Assembly (NCBI GenBank): GCA_023362775.1
Contig: JALMGJ010000006.1
Location: 57,185,001 to 57,249,000, forward strand
Length of the DNA stretch: 64,000 nucleotides
Direction of reading: 5' to 3'
Origin: Charina bottae
Lineage: Eukaryota > Chordata > Lepidosauria > Squamata > Charinaidae
A program made the translations under genes and the position numbers. The notes under the pieces were generated by a model, which ran no database searches, was not told where the DNA came from, and was given only the letters and a program-made list of their open reading frames with translations. Within the stretch, counting starts at the first letter, position 1, and the number at the start of each line of letters is the position of its first letter. Of this stretch, positions 48,773 to 60,463 are shown in pieces.

Positions 48773-49032
48773 TCGAGAGGCCGAGCTTTTCATATGCTTC
48801 TGCAAAGATGTTTAGGATAGTTTGAAGATCTTCCTCTGAGTGTGCACAGACTACGTTATCATCAGCATATTGAAGTTCTATAACAGAAGTTGTAATTACC
48901 TTATTTTTTGCGGGAGGTTGTGCGGATCCAGAATTGGCCTTTACAGCCACTTACAGATCCACTGTTATGATTTTACCCTTGGAAGACAATCTTACTCGGC
49001 TACAAGTGATCGCCAAGAAGAAGAAGAAGAAG
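48773..49032 (+). mobile_element. Second zinc-finger LINE copy with inverted 5' half (twin-primed)
   Basis: The right part (48912-49032) is the 3' end of the 16.5-kb LINE family on the plus strand, ending in an (AAG)n tail. The left part (48773-48911) is the YADD-box region of the same family in the opposite orientation, matching 17412-17550 with about four mismatches. About 800 bp of element between them is missing. The whole is flanked by perfect 12-bp direct repeats 'acatgcacataa' (48761-48772 and 49033-49044), proving one insertion event. This is the structure made by twin priming during reverse transcription. Confidence 0.95.
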
Positions 49033-49044
49033 ACATGCACATAA

Positions 49045-50583
49045 GATTTCCTCTACAGGAGAAGGAAGAAGAAGAGGAGGACAAGGAGGAAGAGAGTCCT
49101 GAAGAATTGAAGGAGATCTCTGTTAGTTTCCTCTAAGCAGAGATGCAATCTTTGTGATAGCTAGTTGGCAGTACTTCTGTGGGTTGTCTCTCAAGGTGTG
49201 CTTACATGCTTCCACCTAGGCTGGCCAAGGCTTCAGACTCATGCATAGGTGCCAGTGTAAGGAAAGAAACCGATGAGGCAGGAATCTCCCAATCTCAAGG
49301 CCTTGAAGTTCTGTTGACTCAAAATAGACAAAAAAGGCCTAAAATTTAAACCCTGGAGCAGACATCTATGTAAGTTTTGAATTCTGCACACTGCAACCAA
49401 CTTCTACATGTACACATCACTGCATGTTTACAGCTTCATTCTTGCCTGCAATAAAGCAATTCATCTAGCTGTGTCATATCTTTGAGCTTCTGCTATAAGC
49501 AATTTCTTTAATATAAGGTTAACTGTCTGGATAGTTAAGTTTTATTGCTGTGCCTGGCAACGAGTCTGACAGCTGGGCTATAAGGTGCTAATTCAGCTAC
49601 TATGTCACCACTCATACTCTGCTTGTAATTATACTTCCAATTTCACAGGGTTAAGGAAACAGGACTTTGAAGCAGAAGGACAATCCTGCATAGTCCTGTA
49701 TTCAGGTGCTGAGGAACAGGCTAAAACATCCTGCTGTCTTGAACCCATCAATATATTTTGTTAATTAAGCTGTGGGTTCTGTAGTGCTGCTCCTTGGCCA
49801 TCTTACCTCACAAATAGTTCCCTTTCCTTTCATCTGTATTTATATATGACTGAGCAGTACTTCCCTAGTGGTACTGATGTTTCCAGAACTCGCTCAATGT
49901 GACCAACCACTAAACTAGCAACAGTGAGAACAAGGAAGACAATAATTTCAAGACCATCAATCCAAATTGAAAACATCCTGCAAAATGCAGAAAAGGACTG
50001 CTAGCTACTTACTCAGGACTGGCAGAATGCATGCCCTGATGTCTTCCTCTGAGTGTTGGAGAATGTAATGCAAGAAAGTTCCCTTGCACACCAGATCTCT
50101 GTGCTGAACCAGGTCACTAAAACTCCTGAGTGAAATTCTTGATTAGGGTCAGTACACTGAATGTCAGTACTTAGCCTGCCCAACCCAGGACTTAATTGTA
50201 CCCTCTGCTCACAGATATGCACAACTGCTGCCCTACTAGGCAAGCATTGCTTGGGGAGAAAGTCATAAATTACCAGCCTGGGAGAATCACCCTTGAAAAA
50301 CTGACCTCTGACAGGGCAGATGATGAGTTGCACCCATGTTGCAACTTATGAGGCTTATAAACAAAGATGTCAGATTTTCATTCAATCTTTAAACTGTGAA
50401 ATAAGTTTAAAACAACAATTTTTCATTCAAAATGCACTTTTAAGTAACAGCCTTCTGGGAATAATGTTTTAATTTTGGATTCAACATAGTTTGCTGAGAA
50501 AGGGGATATTTGAAGTACTATCTAATTACAGCCACCTTTTGTTTAAAATGCAAGGTTTATGTACATAGAAATTCCATTTATCT
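49045..50583. other. Unassigned spacer
   Basis: A purine-rich stretch (49050-49135) follows the LINE tail. 49500-49640 is compositionally complex. No gene recognised. Confidence 0.4.
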
Positions 50584-50593
50584 AAGCTTTGTT

Positions 50594-51111
50594 GATAAAA
50601 TTTGTTTTATCTTGATAAAATAGTTAAGAGCATAGACATCACACTGACAAGAAAGGTCCGCATAGTTAAAGCAATGGTATTCCCTGTAGTAGCCTATGGC
50701 TGCGAGAGCTGGACCATAAGGAAGGCTGAGCGAAGGAAGATAGATGCTTTTGAACTGTGGTGTTGGAGGAAAATTCTGAGAGTGCCTTGGACTGCAAGAA
50801 GATCAAACCAATCCATACTCCAGGAAATAAAGCCAGACTGCTCACTTGAGGGAATGATATTAAAGGCAAAACTGAAGTACTTTGGCCACATAATGAGAAG
50901 ACAGGATACCCTGGAGAAGATGCTGATGCTAGGGAAAGTGGAAGGCAAAAGGAAGAGGGGCCGACCAAGGGCAAGATGGATGGATGATATTCTGGAGGTG
51001 ACAGACTCGACCGTGGGGGAGCTGGGGGTGGCAACGGCGGACAGAAAGCTCTGGCGTGGGCTGGTCCATGAAGTCACAAAGAGTTGGAAGTGACTGAACA
51101 AATAAACAAAC
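50594..51111 (+). mobile_element. Young BovB (RTE-clade) LINE 3' end
   Basis: Flanked by perfect 10-bp direct repeats 'aagctttgtt' (50584-50593 and 51112-51121). It encodes the C-terminal 160 residues of the BovB polyprotein without any stop (about 50602-51093): ITLTRKVRIVKAMVFPVVAY, ESWTIRKAERRKIDAFELWC, VPWTARRSNQSIL, KLKYFGHIMRR, KRKRGRPRARWMDDILE. It ends 'gaagtgactgaacaaataaa'. The first 17 bases (a small ATAAAA/TTTTAT palindrome) do not look like BovB and may be filler at the 5' junction. No RT catalytic part is present. Confidence 0.95.
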
Positions 51112-51121
51112 AAGCTTTGTT

Positions 51122-52562
51122 CATACTAGTGGTATTCCCTCTGAAGTTCTAGGATGGCATGCCACCTCCCCAGGTAGATGTTGCCTCCTGAGCCCTCCAA
51201 AGGTAATTACCAAATAGTAATTTCTAGTGTTACAGAAAGAGAAAAATGTAATATATTGCTGAAGGATAATTATGCAATTATAGTTAGTGATGGGAGCATG
51301 TCCAGCAAATGTGCAGTTGATGGGATGTAAATGCACAGTGGTGGGAAGTATTATTTTATCTGCTGTTTTTATTGGTTGTTGTGGGCCACCTAGGATTATT
51401 GTGCTAGGATTATTTAGAGTATCTATCTAAAGATAGATAGCTATATAAATTCTATAAAGAAATAAAAATATACTAAACAATTATATCTATTTTAAATTAA
51501 CAGTGAACATATAGAATTGCAATTGTGAGATAGGTAACTACATAAATTGATATATGCCTATGGAAGCATAGAAGTCTGCATGCCTTGACATCACTAGAAG
51601 TTTCATTGAAAAACCACAGAAGCACAGATTAGATAGAAGCTCTGTGGTTCTCAGGTCTTTTTAATTATATACCAAAGCCGGTCATTTGAGAAATATTAGA
51701 AAGATACTCTGTAAACTCTTGATTAGCCAATGTATATGACCAACATGGACACTTATTCAATAATGTTATAGATCCTCCTTTTCCGTGGTTATATTTAGAA
51801 ACCTGATTGATTTTGATTGATGTACATGATATATTTGACATGATCGTATTTCTGGAAAAGAACAGTTTTTTTTTTAATAACTGCTAAATCATCTCTCTGT
51901 ATCAATCTTTCTATCTACAAAAACATCACAAACGCTAGTTATCTTTCTCACTTCCTTTCCAACATAAGAAATACAATCTGTGTGTCTCACTACAGTCTGT
52001 CTTTTTCAAAGTGATAGAAGTTTTCAAAATCTTATTGCTAACAAGTATACTGAAAATTCTTGCATTTTGTGCATGAGTTTCTACATTCTGCTCCAACCAG
52101 CCTATTAAATCTTTCAGGAAAAAAATGACATATGAAAATAGATTTTGTCTTATTATTATTGCTAATGAATTATTACATTTATATTAATTTCATATAGCTA
52201 ATGGTGACCATAAAATGCATTTTAGGAGGACTAGTCCAATGCATATTCACTGTGCTGTGTACAGAAATATTGTCCTAGAATCAAGGACCTAGGACATATA
52301 GCATGGTTATTATTTCAAAGCAAATAATTGTAGCCAAAACTATTATAAAGATACTTTTTAACACACTATAGATAATTTTAACTGGTTTAATGGTTACCAT
52401 CATAGTATACTAAAAATTGTAACCACCAGTAATAGGGTTATAAGCAACCTCAACTGAAATTTAACAAAACAATTGCTCAGAAGTTATATATTACCTAAAT
52501 ATATATTAATGAAGAACTTAGCAAAGCAGGTAGCATAATCTTAGTTGCTGTGTTTGACCCAT
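51122..52562. other. Unassigned spacer
   Basis: AT-rich. A stretch at 51355-51470 ('gtgggccacctagga', then 'agatagctatataaattc') may be an eroded LINE or SINE tail. I see no gene. Confidence 0.4.
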
Positions 52563-52576
52563 TTAATTCATTGTTA

Positions 52577-52911
52577 GTAAAAGTAAAGGTTCCCCCCGCA
52601 CATTTGTGCAGTCGTGTCCGACTCTAGGGGCCGGTGCTCATCTCCGTTTGTTAGCCGAAGAGCCAGCTTTGTCCGAAGACACTTCCACGGACATGTGGCC
52701 ACATGACGCACGTGGAACGCTGTTACCTTCCCACCGAAGTGGTACCTATTCATCTACTTGCATTTGCATGCTTTCGAATTGCTAGGTTGGCAAGAGCTGG
52801 GGCGAGTGCGGTAGCTCACTCCGTCACGCGGGGCTAGGGATTCGAACCTCCGAACTTGCGATCTTCTGATCGACAAGCCTGGCGTCTTACCCGCTGAGCC
52901 ACCACACACCC
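52577..52911 (-). mobile_element. Sauria-type tRNA-derived SINE
   Basis: Full length, flanked by perfect 14-bp repeats 'ttaattcattgtta' (52563-52576 and 52912-52925). The minus strand has a tRNA-like head with A-box 'tggctcagcgg' and an intact B-box 'ggttcgaatccc', a middle with 'gcaaatgcaagtagatg', and the BovB-like 'gagtcggacacgactgc' end with a 'ggaacctttactttt' tail. The intact B-box and clean target duplication suggest a recent insertion. Confidence 0.95.
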
Positions 52912-52925
52912 TTAATTCATTGTTA

Positions 52926-53423
52926 ATTAGCCACAATTTCCTTATTTAACCAAGTTTTCTGGATTTGCACAATATATAACACCACAAAAGCTGTAGAAGC
53001 CAGATTTTCATAACAATCTAAGTTAAAATGTAGACGGCTAGCCAGTGAGTTTATGGACAGGTTGCTGTGTGAAAAAATATTTCTTAAAGCATCCAATCCA
53101 GGCTAGGTAGGACCCTAAAGAGTCATGAGCATATTGAAATGTAATTGGAAAAAAATTACCTTGTATGGGTATAAAACATATCCTTAGCACAATGCATGTT
53201 TATGCAGATGTACAATTTAAGAAGCAATTGTGAAGCAAAAGTCCTTTCAAGAGAACACTTTTCCTTGGTATGTAAGCCAGAAACATATATTGTTTGTTTT
53301 TCCACAATAGTTGTTTCAGTGTCAAATTGTAGATGTTATTTCCAGTTCTAAGGAAAAGGGGGAGAGCAGAGTCATTACAGGTCTGCAGACAAGCCTTATA
53401 GGCTTATCTTAGCATATAATTAA
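52926..53423. other. Unassigned spacer
   Basis: No gene or nameable repeat. Confidence 0.45.
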
Positions 53424-53508
53424 GAAACAGGAATCTGGTAGCTCTTTTTCTGACTAACAAATTTTAGGAAAAGGCATAAGCTTTCATGAGCTTCAGCTCA
53501 CTACATCA
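53424..53508. mobile_element. Single arm of an old foldback repeat
   Basis: 'gactaacaaattttaggaaa', 'ggcataagctttcatgagc' and 'cagctcactacatcag' match the motif also present at 38938-39048. Family name not known to me. Confidence 0.5.
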
Positions 53509-54830
53509 GTATAATTAAGTTAGGATTGTACTGAGTGCTGTTGTAGAATGAGTGAATTTTGATTTCAGCACTGATGTTATTTTTCTTGGTGTTTTTAGCA
53601 TATTTTGTAGTTTTAAATCTTGTATGCAGCTAAGAGAGAGGGGTTTACTTTTTATTTTTTTTTTAAAAAATGTATCTTCAGGTTAAGCTTGCCTGCCTTA
53701 TCATCAAACAGTTTTACAATGAGGAAACAAATTTAGGGGCAGACATAGCACATTAGGGTTTTTTTGTCTCACTAGAAAATCAAGGTCATTCAACATCTGG
53801 ATGATGTAGTTATTCTGAGGTAAAACATTCCTTTGTTTCATTTCACTTGAGGTAATTACATCTATCTGTACACCTAAAGTAGATAAGCAAGTAGCCTGCA
53901 TTCATTGAATAAAGACATGAAACTGAGGTATGCAGTTTCTGGCTGCCAGCAAGATTTGCATGTCTGAAGGTTTGCTTTTTATTTGCCTTTTTCATTCATT
54001 TTAGTAGCCATCTGCTTTGTCTTTATTAGGTAGCAATTTCTTCCTTATTTTGCCCATGTTGTTTGGTCCAGAGGGAGAAAAATGTAGAGCAGCAGTAAAG
54101 CACCTGTACATACTTTTATGCACCAGCTAAAAAAACTTTGAATTGCAGTTTCAGAGTAACCCAAATTGCTACATGTAGAAACATCAGAGGCAGCTGATTT
54201 GATAAATTTAACTGCTGGGTTCCTGACATAATTACAACTCCATTTTTAGTGTGAGGCTAGCATTTGCACACTGCCATTTATTTTGTAATTACCTGGGCGG
54301 TAACCATTCTCTGCATACCTTCTTTGATTTCTTCCTAAACTGGAGATTGATTAATTTATGTCGTTTTAGCAGATAACTCTGGCCTGCAAATTGGAACCTT
54401 TTTCTCAGGTTAATGACATGAATTATAAGGAATATCACTGACCCCATCCCTGAGGTCATGCAATTCCCTAACCTCACCTCACTTGCTGATATCTGCTTTC
54501 AGGGCATACTTGGAAGTAGGAAGAGTTCCCAAGATATTTTGCTGCCTGAGGCAAAGGAAAGATGGTGCTGATCCCCAGTAATTATACTAGCACTGAACCT
54601 CACTTTAATAGCAATGATGGGGTAACATCTTCCATCACATCTGAGGTAATAGACTAATTTAAGAGGCAGGGGATAAATATGTGAAAAACACACCTGTGTC
54701 CTCCAACATAGATAAATTACTGTTCCACAGGGACTATCACTTTAAGCAGTTGCCTTGATCTGTCTAATGTCTGGGCTCCCTTGAAAATGATGCACATTAG
54801 ATGGAGCTTCAGTGCTGGCATGTATTATAT
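53509..54830. other. Unassigned spacer; possible conserved non-coding block
   Basis: 54180-54420 contains 'ttttgtaattacctgg' and 'gattgattaatttatg' in a complex context. By eye this looks like conserved regulatory DNA, but that cannot be shown without alignment. No gene. Confidence 0.3.
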
Positions 54831-54838
54831 ATGTAAAG

Positions 54839-55177
54839 CAGGGCTTTCCAAAGTGCCGCCACTGGCGACACACCAGCGGCGGCGGCGCGCGCGCGCATGG
54901 CGGCGGCGCGCGCGCGCATGGCGGCGGCGCGGGGGGGCGCACGTGCACGGTGGCGGCGCGGGGGGGCGTGCGTGCACGGTGGCGCGGGGGCGTGCGGCGG
55001 TGCGCGCGTGCACGGCGGTGGCGGCAGCGGCAGCAGCCTCCGCTAAAACGTGGAAGCCGCGCCGCTGCTGCGGCCGCCGTGCACGCGCGCGCCGCCGCTT
55101 CCAGGTGGTGTGGCAACACACCACGCTGTGTGTGGCGACACACTTTTGTGTCGCGACACACAGTTTGGAAAGCTCTG
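54839..55177. mobile_element. hAT MITE, 'CAGAGCTTTCC' family, copy 2 (CpG-rich)
   Basis: The termini CAGGGCTTTCCAAA and TTTGGAAAGCTCTG flank a 339-bp element within perfect 8-bp repeats 'atgtaaag' (54831-54838 and 55178-55185). The interior is an imperfect GGCGGCGCGCGC-type array with very dense CpG, then a stretch with 'gcgacacac' as in copy 1. Arg/Ala-rich frames on both strands are by-products of the CG repeats. It is non-autonomous. Confidence 0.94.
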
Positions 55178-55185
55178 ATGTAAAG

Positions 55186-56289
55186 CATCTGTGGAGGTTT
55201 CTTTTTCTCATGTGTCCTCACCCAAAGCATCAATACTGGACTGGGAAGGATGAGGAAGCCAAATGGCTTCAGGACAGCATTATTATAGGCCCCCATTATT
55301 TGCAAGAACCACCCTTCACATAATTAACAAAAAAGCCAGTTCAAGGCCAAACTATGAAACACGCATACATGCAGATTAAGGTGAGTTTAACTGGATAAGG
55401 CTGCGGTTACAAAGCATAGAGAACATTTCCATCTACATGTGCAGCTGCAAACAGAAGAAGCTGGACCTGACTGAGTTCTGGTAGAGATTCTTTAAGTTGT
55501 ACCTCTTCTGTTCACCATCACTTTTGAAACTGGAAAGTGGGAATTGCCCCTCTCTTTATGCAGAAATACAGTTATATGTTAGGGATACAATCCTATGTAT
55601 TGTATATGACTAAGTTTGATTCCCAGGTAAGCTTGTATAGAGTCGTAGTTGCTCAACACGGTGGAACCTTTTTAGAATAAATAATAATAAAAGAACATCA
55701 GAGGAAGGGTGGGTTCTGATATCCAGCCATGTTGGCTTGGTTGTTAAAATCAGTCCAAATATGCAGACCACTGTCTTAAGCTTAGTGATGAAAGAGATAT
55801 GCTTTTCATGCAAAGGTTCCCAGATTAAATTTTCAACAAAGAAGTTTCTTATATAGAAGGAAACAGACCTTTCCCAGAATCTTAGTTGCTGTCCATTAGG
55901 ATAGCTCATGAGAAAAAATTCTTTATACATATGCTTTTCATCATGTATTTTATTTGAAGTTGAAGCCACCCAATTCTTGAAAGTCACATATTACACTAAC
56001 ATGTGGATTTTGAGTCTGTACAAATAATTATATTTCATATATCTGATATTTTCTGTAGGCAAGAAGCCCTTCAGTAGGAGCTGGTCATCTAGATTCCAAA
56101 TATGACTACAATAACTATTTTCTTTAGAAAAAATAAAACCCACAGTTATGAGAAAATGGCTAAGATGTTGGGTGGAGACAATAAAATACATTCCACTGCA
56201 GACTTAAAGCATTCCTGATTATGCTTAAATAGTTCAAAAAGAAACATATCCCACTTTATCTTATTCATTCAGTTGGAGTCAGGCAGCAT
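55186..56289. other. Unassigned spacer
   Basis: A 125-codon minus-strand frame (55610-55987) has no motif that I know. I see no repeat. Confidence 0.4.
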
Positions 56290-56290
56290 C

Positions 56291-56338
<48 letters not shown>
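56290..56338. repeat. (AAT)n microsatellite
   Basis: Sixteen uninterrupted AAT units. Confidence 0.98.
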
Positions 56339-56768
56339 TCCACCTTCAGAGTAGACTACTGAGGAACAATTTGGGCTCCAAATGTGAAAGCTTTAGTTGA
56401 TTCCATTAGACAGCAGTTTTCCCATTATAAAGGGAAGGAAACTCTTTAAAGGCCTTCTCTAAGAACAGTTGTGTCATTTTATTGGATATACTTGTCTGCT
56501 CAGAATTCAGAGATCAGGATATGATTTTTTCATTGGCCAAGTGCCACAGAACAAAGGGCTAAGAAGTACGTGAGCACCATTCCAAAGCAGTAGGCATTAG
56601 CCTCCATCAGGGCTGGCCTAAAACATTGGGCAAAGCAGCCAAGGGCATATCCTATGCATACTCAAATCAAAGTGTACAGTATCAATGCCAGACAGGATAT
56701 TTGGGTATGTGTAGCAACAGATCTCACAAACCTCTTCATCTTGGGCAGTAAAAGAATTGTATAATAAC
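56339..56768. other. Unassigned spacer
   Basis: No gene or nameable repeat. Confidence 0.45.
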
Positions 56769-56782
56769 AAGGAATTAAATAA

Positions 56783-57117
56783 GGGGCATGGTGGCTCAGT
56801 GGGTAAGATGCCAGGCTTGTCGATCGGAAGATCGCAAGTTCGGAGGTTCGAATCCCTAGCCCTGCATGTGGAGTGAGCTCCCGCACTAGCTCCAGCTCTT
56901 GCCAACCTAGCAATTCGAAAGCATGCAAATGCAAGTAGATTAATAGGTACCACTTCGGTGGGTAGGTAACAGCGTTCCGCGCGTGTCATGCGGCCACATG
57001 ACCGCGGAAGCGTCTTCGGACAACGCTGGCTCGTTGGCTAACAAACGGAGATGAGCACCGGCCCCTAGAGTCGGACACGACTGCACAAATGTGCGGGAGG
57101 TACCTTTACTTTTTTTT
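56783..57117 (+). mobile_element. Sauria-type tRNA-derived SINE
   Basis: Full length and on the plus strand: A-box 'gtggctcagtgggtaag', intact B-box 'ggttcgaatcc', BovB-like end 'gagtcggacacgactgc' and tail 'ggtacctttactttttt'. It is flanked by perfect 14-bp repeats 'aaggaattaaataa' (56769-56782 and 57118-57131). Confidence 0.95.
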
Positions 57118-57131
57118 AAGGAATTAAATAA

Positions 57132-59208
57132 CAATTTGCTATCCTTCCAAGATTCTCTGAAAAGATGATGTTGACAAAATGCTTGAAAGCTACATGGTAA
57201 AAGTGGATAAAATACAACCATACCACAAAAGGAGAAGTCAGGAACATGCCCATGTAATTACTGTCTGCCCAAACTCAGCCAACATCCCATCAACTATATT
57301 TTAGCTTGCTTTGAGGGCAATTTGGAATGCAGAGAAGTACTACGGTATTGCCAATAAATAGGAAGACAAAAAAGTTTGTAGATTTGCATGTGGTCATTTT
57401 TTATTCATAGATGGAAATGTAGTGCTCATTACTATAATCACAGCAGGTAGCAGCAACTAGTTGAACTTGGCTTGCATTCTGTGGGGCATCTTTTCTCGTT
57501 CTGGTTTTTAAACCGCCCAAGAAACTTACAGTATGCCTGATGGCTGTTGAAAGCCTTCGACAATACATTAAACTTATGCCTATTTTCTCTTTCTTTTCAT
57601 GCTTACAATTAGACATCACCATAAATACAGTAACAAGAGCCATTTAAGTTGAATCCAGGATGTTCCAAAACACAAATACAATGCAGGTGATAGTGTATTT
57701 TTTTTCATCCTACCTCAGGCCTCTCTTGACCATGACAGAAAAGTCAACTTCATTGTGTATAAACAGTTGTATCAAAAGCCATGTAAAAGTCCTGCCTGAC
57801 CTTGTTAATACTTCAGGTCACCCAAATAAATTCTTTCTTACCATTTATAATGGAAAAAAAAGACTTTATGATTTTATAGTCCTGCCATTAGAAATCTGTA
57901 GGGGGCAACTCAGCACCCAAACACCCAACATTCCATCCCCAGCTTGCATTCTGTGGTTATGAACTTCCATTTGATCACTGCCTTGTCAATTTGACATTAA
58001 CTTCTGAAATTTACAACCACTCAGGCTTTCTACCTATTGTGTTTTTTTTCTGCACAAGAAAAAAGGAAATGGTGGGGGGGCAGGGAGAGAGAGAGACCCT
58101 GCTGCCCAGGGGAAGTTTAAAAGAATGCAATGTCTTGTTAAAACCTGAAAGAGCCGTGAAAGGGGAAGAGAACCTTCCAAGTCAGAAAACCAAAGATCTG
58201 ATAATGAATAATGCTTTGCTCCCTGCTGTGAACACTAGTGACCTGGCATGCAGACCACAGCAAAGTAGTGAATAATTCACCAAAAGAGTCATAGACCTCC
58301 TGGTTAGACCACAGCATTGCTTTGTCTCACAAGTATGTGCTTCCTGAGCATCAAGCTTGACAGCATGCTTCAGGCTGCAAATACTCAAACAAAAGGGGTG
58401 TGTGGCAGGCTACAGAAGTACACCTTGTAGTAGAGGAATTACACATGTATCTATTCCATTAGCAGTTGATGAATAAATCCATGTGGGTCTTTGGGGGAGA
58501 TAATGTGCATTCAAAAAGAGGCTGTCTTTGATGAGCTTGAGGCAGCTAAAATTACAAAATCTGTCCAGGAGTCTCACCCCATCCTTTAAAAAAGAAGGGG
58601 TGAGGGGGAAGTAACTTGTCGGCAGCAAAACCACAGAGTCTGAAACTTCAGAACTGGAAATACAAGCTGAATGTTTACCTCAAAAAGAAAAGATAATCAA
58701 TTATGAATTAACAAACTCAAAGTGTCATTCCTGTTTTTATGTAGGTTTTTCTTTGTTCTCAATAGAAAGAATGTTATATATATTCAGTCTTATGAGCCAT
58801 TCTGGAAACAAACCTTCCATTTCTTTTTAGAGAGTTGTTAAGGATATATAAGAATATATACTGTATAAGTATTTGAGGATATATAAGATATTTATAACAA
58901 ATCCGTACTAGAATTTATTTCTGAGTAGACGTACATAAAAGTTGTGCTGTGAGTAATAATCATCCATACCACTTCATCTAAAATTAATATTTCACACTTT
59001 GTATAAAAAGCTCCAGACATCTCAAAGTTAAAATATTAAATTTCTGCCATAAATGACTTCCAAAATTTTATTTATGATCCTCTGACAAAATTCTTACAAG
59101 TCCTAATGTTTAATTCTGGTTATGCTTTTAAGGGTTCTTGGGCCAATTCAAATAACTCTGGATGTATTCCACCCGGTACCTTTTCCTGACCAGATTGATT
59201 CCAGTTCA
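57132..59208. other. Unassigned spacer
   Basis: 2 kb without a supported gene. Frames at 57660-57962 and 57991-58275 lack motifs. Short TATA-rich runs lie near 58830-58890. Confidence 0.45.
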
Positions 59209-59216
59209 CTGTAAAA

Positions 59217-59481
59217 CGGGTGGGGAACGTTTTTTCTGCCAAGGGCCATTTGGATATTTATAACCGGGGACTGGGGGGGTGGGGTGGGGTTTCTGGGATT
59301 TCCACGGACTGGGGGCCAGAGTTTGCGGGCGGGAGCCAGTCACAAGCACTGGGGGGCAGGGTTTGCGGGCAGGAGCCAATCGCGTGGAAGGGGTGGGATT
59401 TGTGGGCGGGAGCCCCGCGGGCCTTAGGCAGGAGCCCCGCAGGCCTTATATGGCCCGCGGGCCTGACATTGCCCACCCCTG
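59217..59481. mobile_element. hAT MITE (second family)
   Basis: The ends 'CGGGTGGGGAACG' and 'TTGCCCACCCCTG' are inverted, and the element is flanked by 8-bp repeats 'ctgtaaaa' (59209-59216 and 59482-59489). The left subterminal 'ctgccaagggccatttgg' and right 'tatggcccgcgggcctgac' match a common vertebrate hAT MITE layout. The interior is G-rich with the phrase 'gtttgcgggc' and close variants repeated. Frames crossing it are not genes. Confidence 0.9.
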
Positions 59482-59489
59482 CTGTAAAA

Positions 59490-60455
59490 GGAAACTAAGA
59501 ATGGTAAAACCATAGATGAAATTTATCTTGATCACTAAACCTGCTTTAGAGAGAGCTAGCCTGTAGCACACATGCAAAATCACAGTTGTGCTCTATATGA
59601 GCAGGTCAGGCGGAGGAACAAAGTGTCAAATACTATTCTGGGGGATTTTCAGATTACCTCTACTGAGGATATTTGTGTATTTTTACCCAATCATGTGTAT
59701 TATTTTAAAAATGTCCTTGAGGTTATCCAGCTTCTCAGTAGCAGAAGTATGGGTTTTTTTCAGCCACATGGGTAGTTTAGAGTATATTGCAGGATGTTTA
59801 CATTTGCTGAAGTGGACTTAGCAGTGAAATTTGTAAATGTCTTTTTCTTTAACGCTCCAGCCTAGTCTCCTCCCACTATCCCTGCTATTTTTCTTTGGTT
59901 TTCCTCAATAGTATCTGAATTCCCTAAATTCTGTATGCTGAATCCTCATTGGGATAATTTGGGGATTTTTGCTCAATATGTCCTAAGGTTAGTTGTTGCA
60001 GTTCAGCAAACCTTGGAGTTATTCTGACCTTAGGGATGTTGCTCTCTTGTGTACAGTTGATAGCCCCAGCACTCAGTGTTCTGCATGGATGGAGCTTTGC
60101 TACAAGATGACATTAGTACCACTGCAGGTTTTCCTCTGCAGTACGGAAGTCATCCATGTTCTGGATAGCAGAAGCAAAAGAAGAAAAATCACTCGAGTTA
60201 AGGAAAACAGCTTTGCCTAACATCTTCTCAACCATGGAGCTCTGGAGGAAATAACAAATCTCATCCTGTTGAGCATCTGGTAATAATATTTTCTAGAGAG
60301 AAGTAGACTGCTATTTTGCATTCACAGTAAAAAGAATGTCCGAAGGAAATGCATATTTGTTGGTGAAAATGGAGCACTGTGATCTTTTAGTACTATGATG
60401 TAAAATGAAAGTAATGGAAAAGTATTTTGTAAGAAATGGAACCAACTATTATACT
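59490..60455. other. Unassigned spacer
   Basis: Small open frames with no motifs; no nameable repeat. Confidence 0.45.
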
Positions 60456-60463
60456 GGTTAGAG

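Noticed and set aside
54742..55323. Arg/Ala/Pro-rich frames of 120-187 codons
   Set aside because: Products of GGCGGCGCGC repeats inside a hAT MITE. They have no domain and run from flanking DNA into the element.
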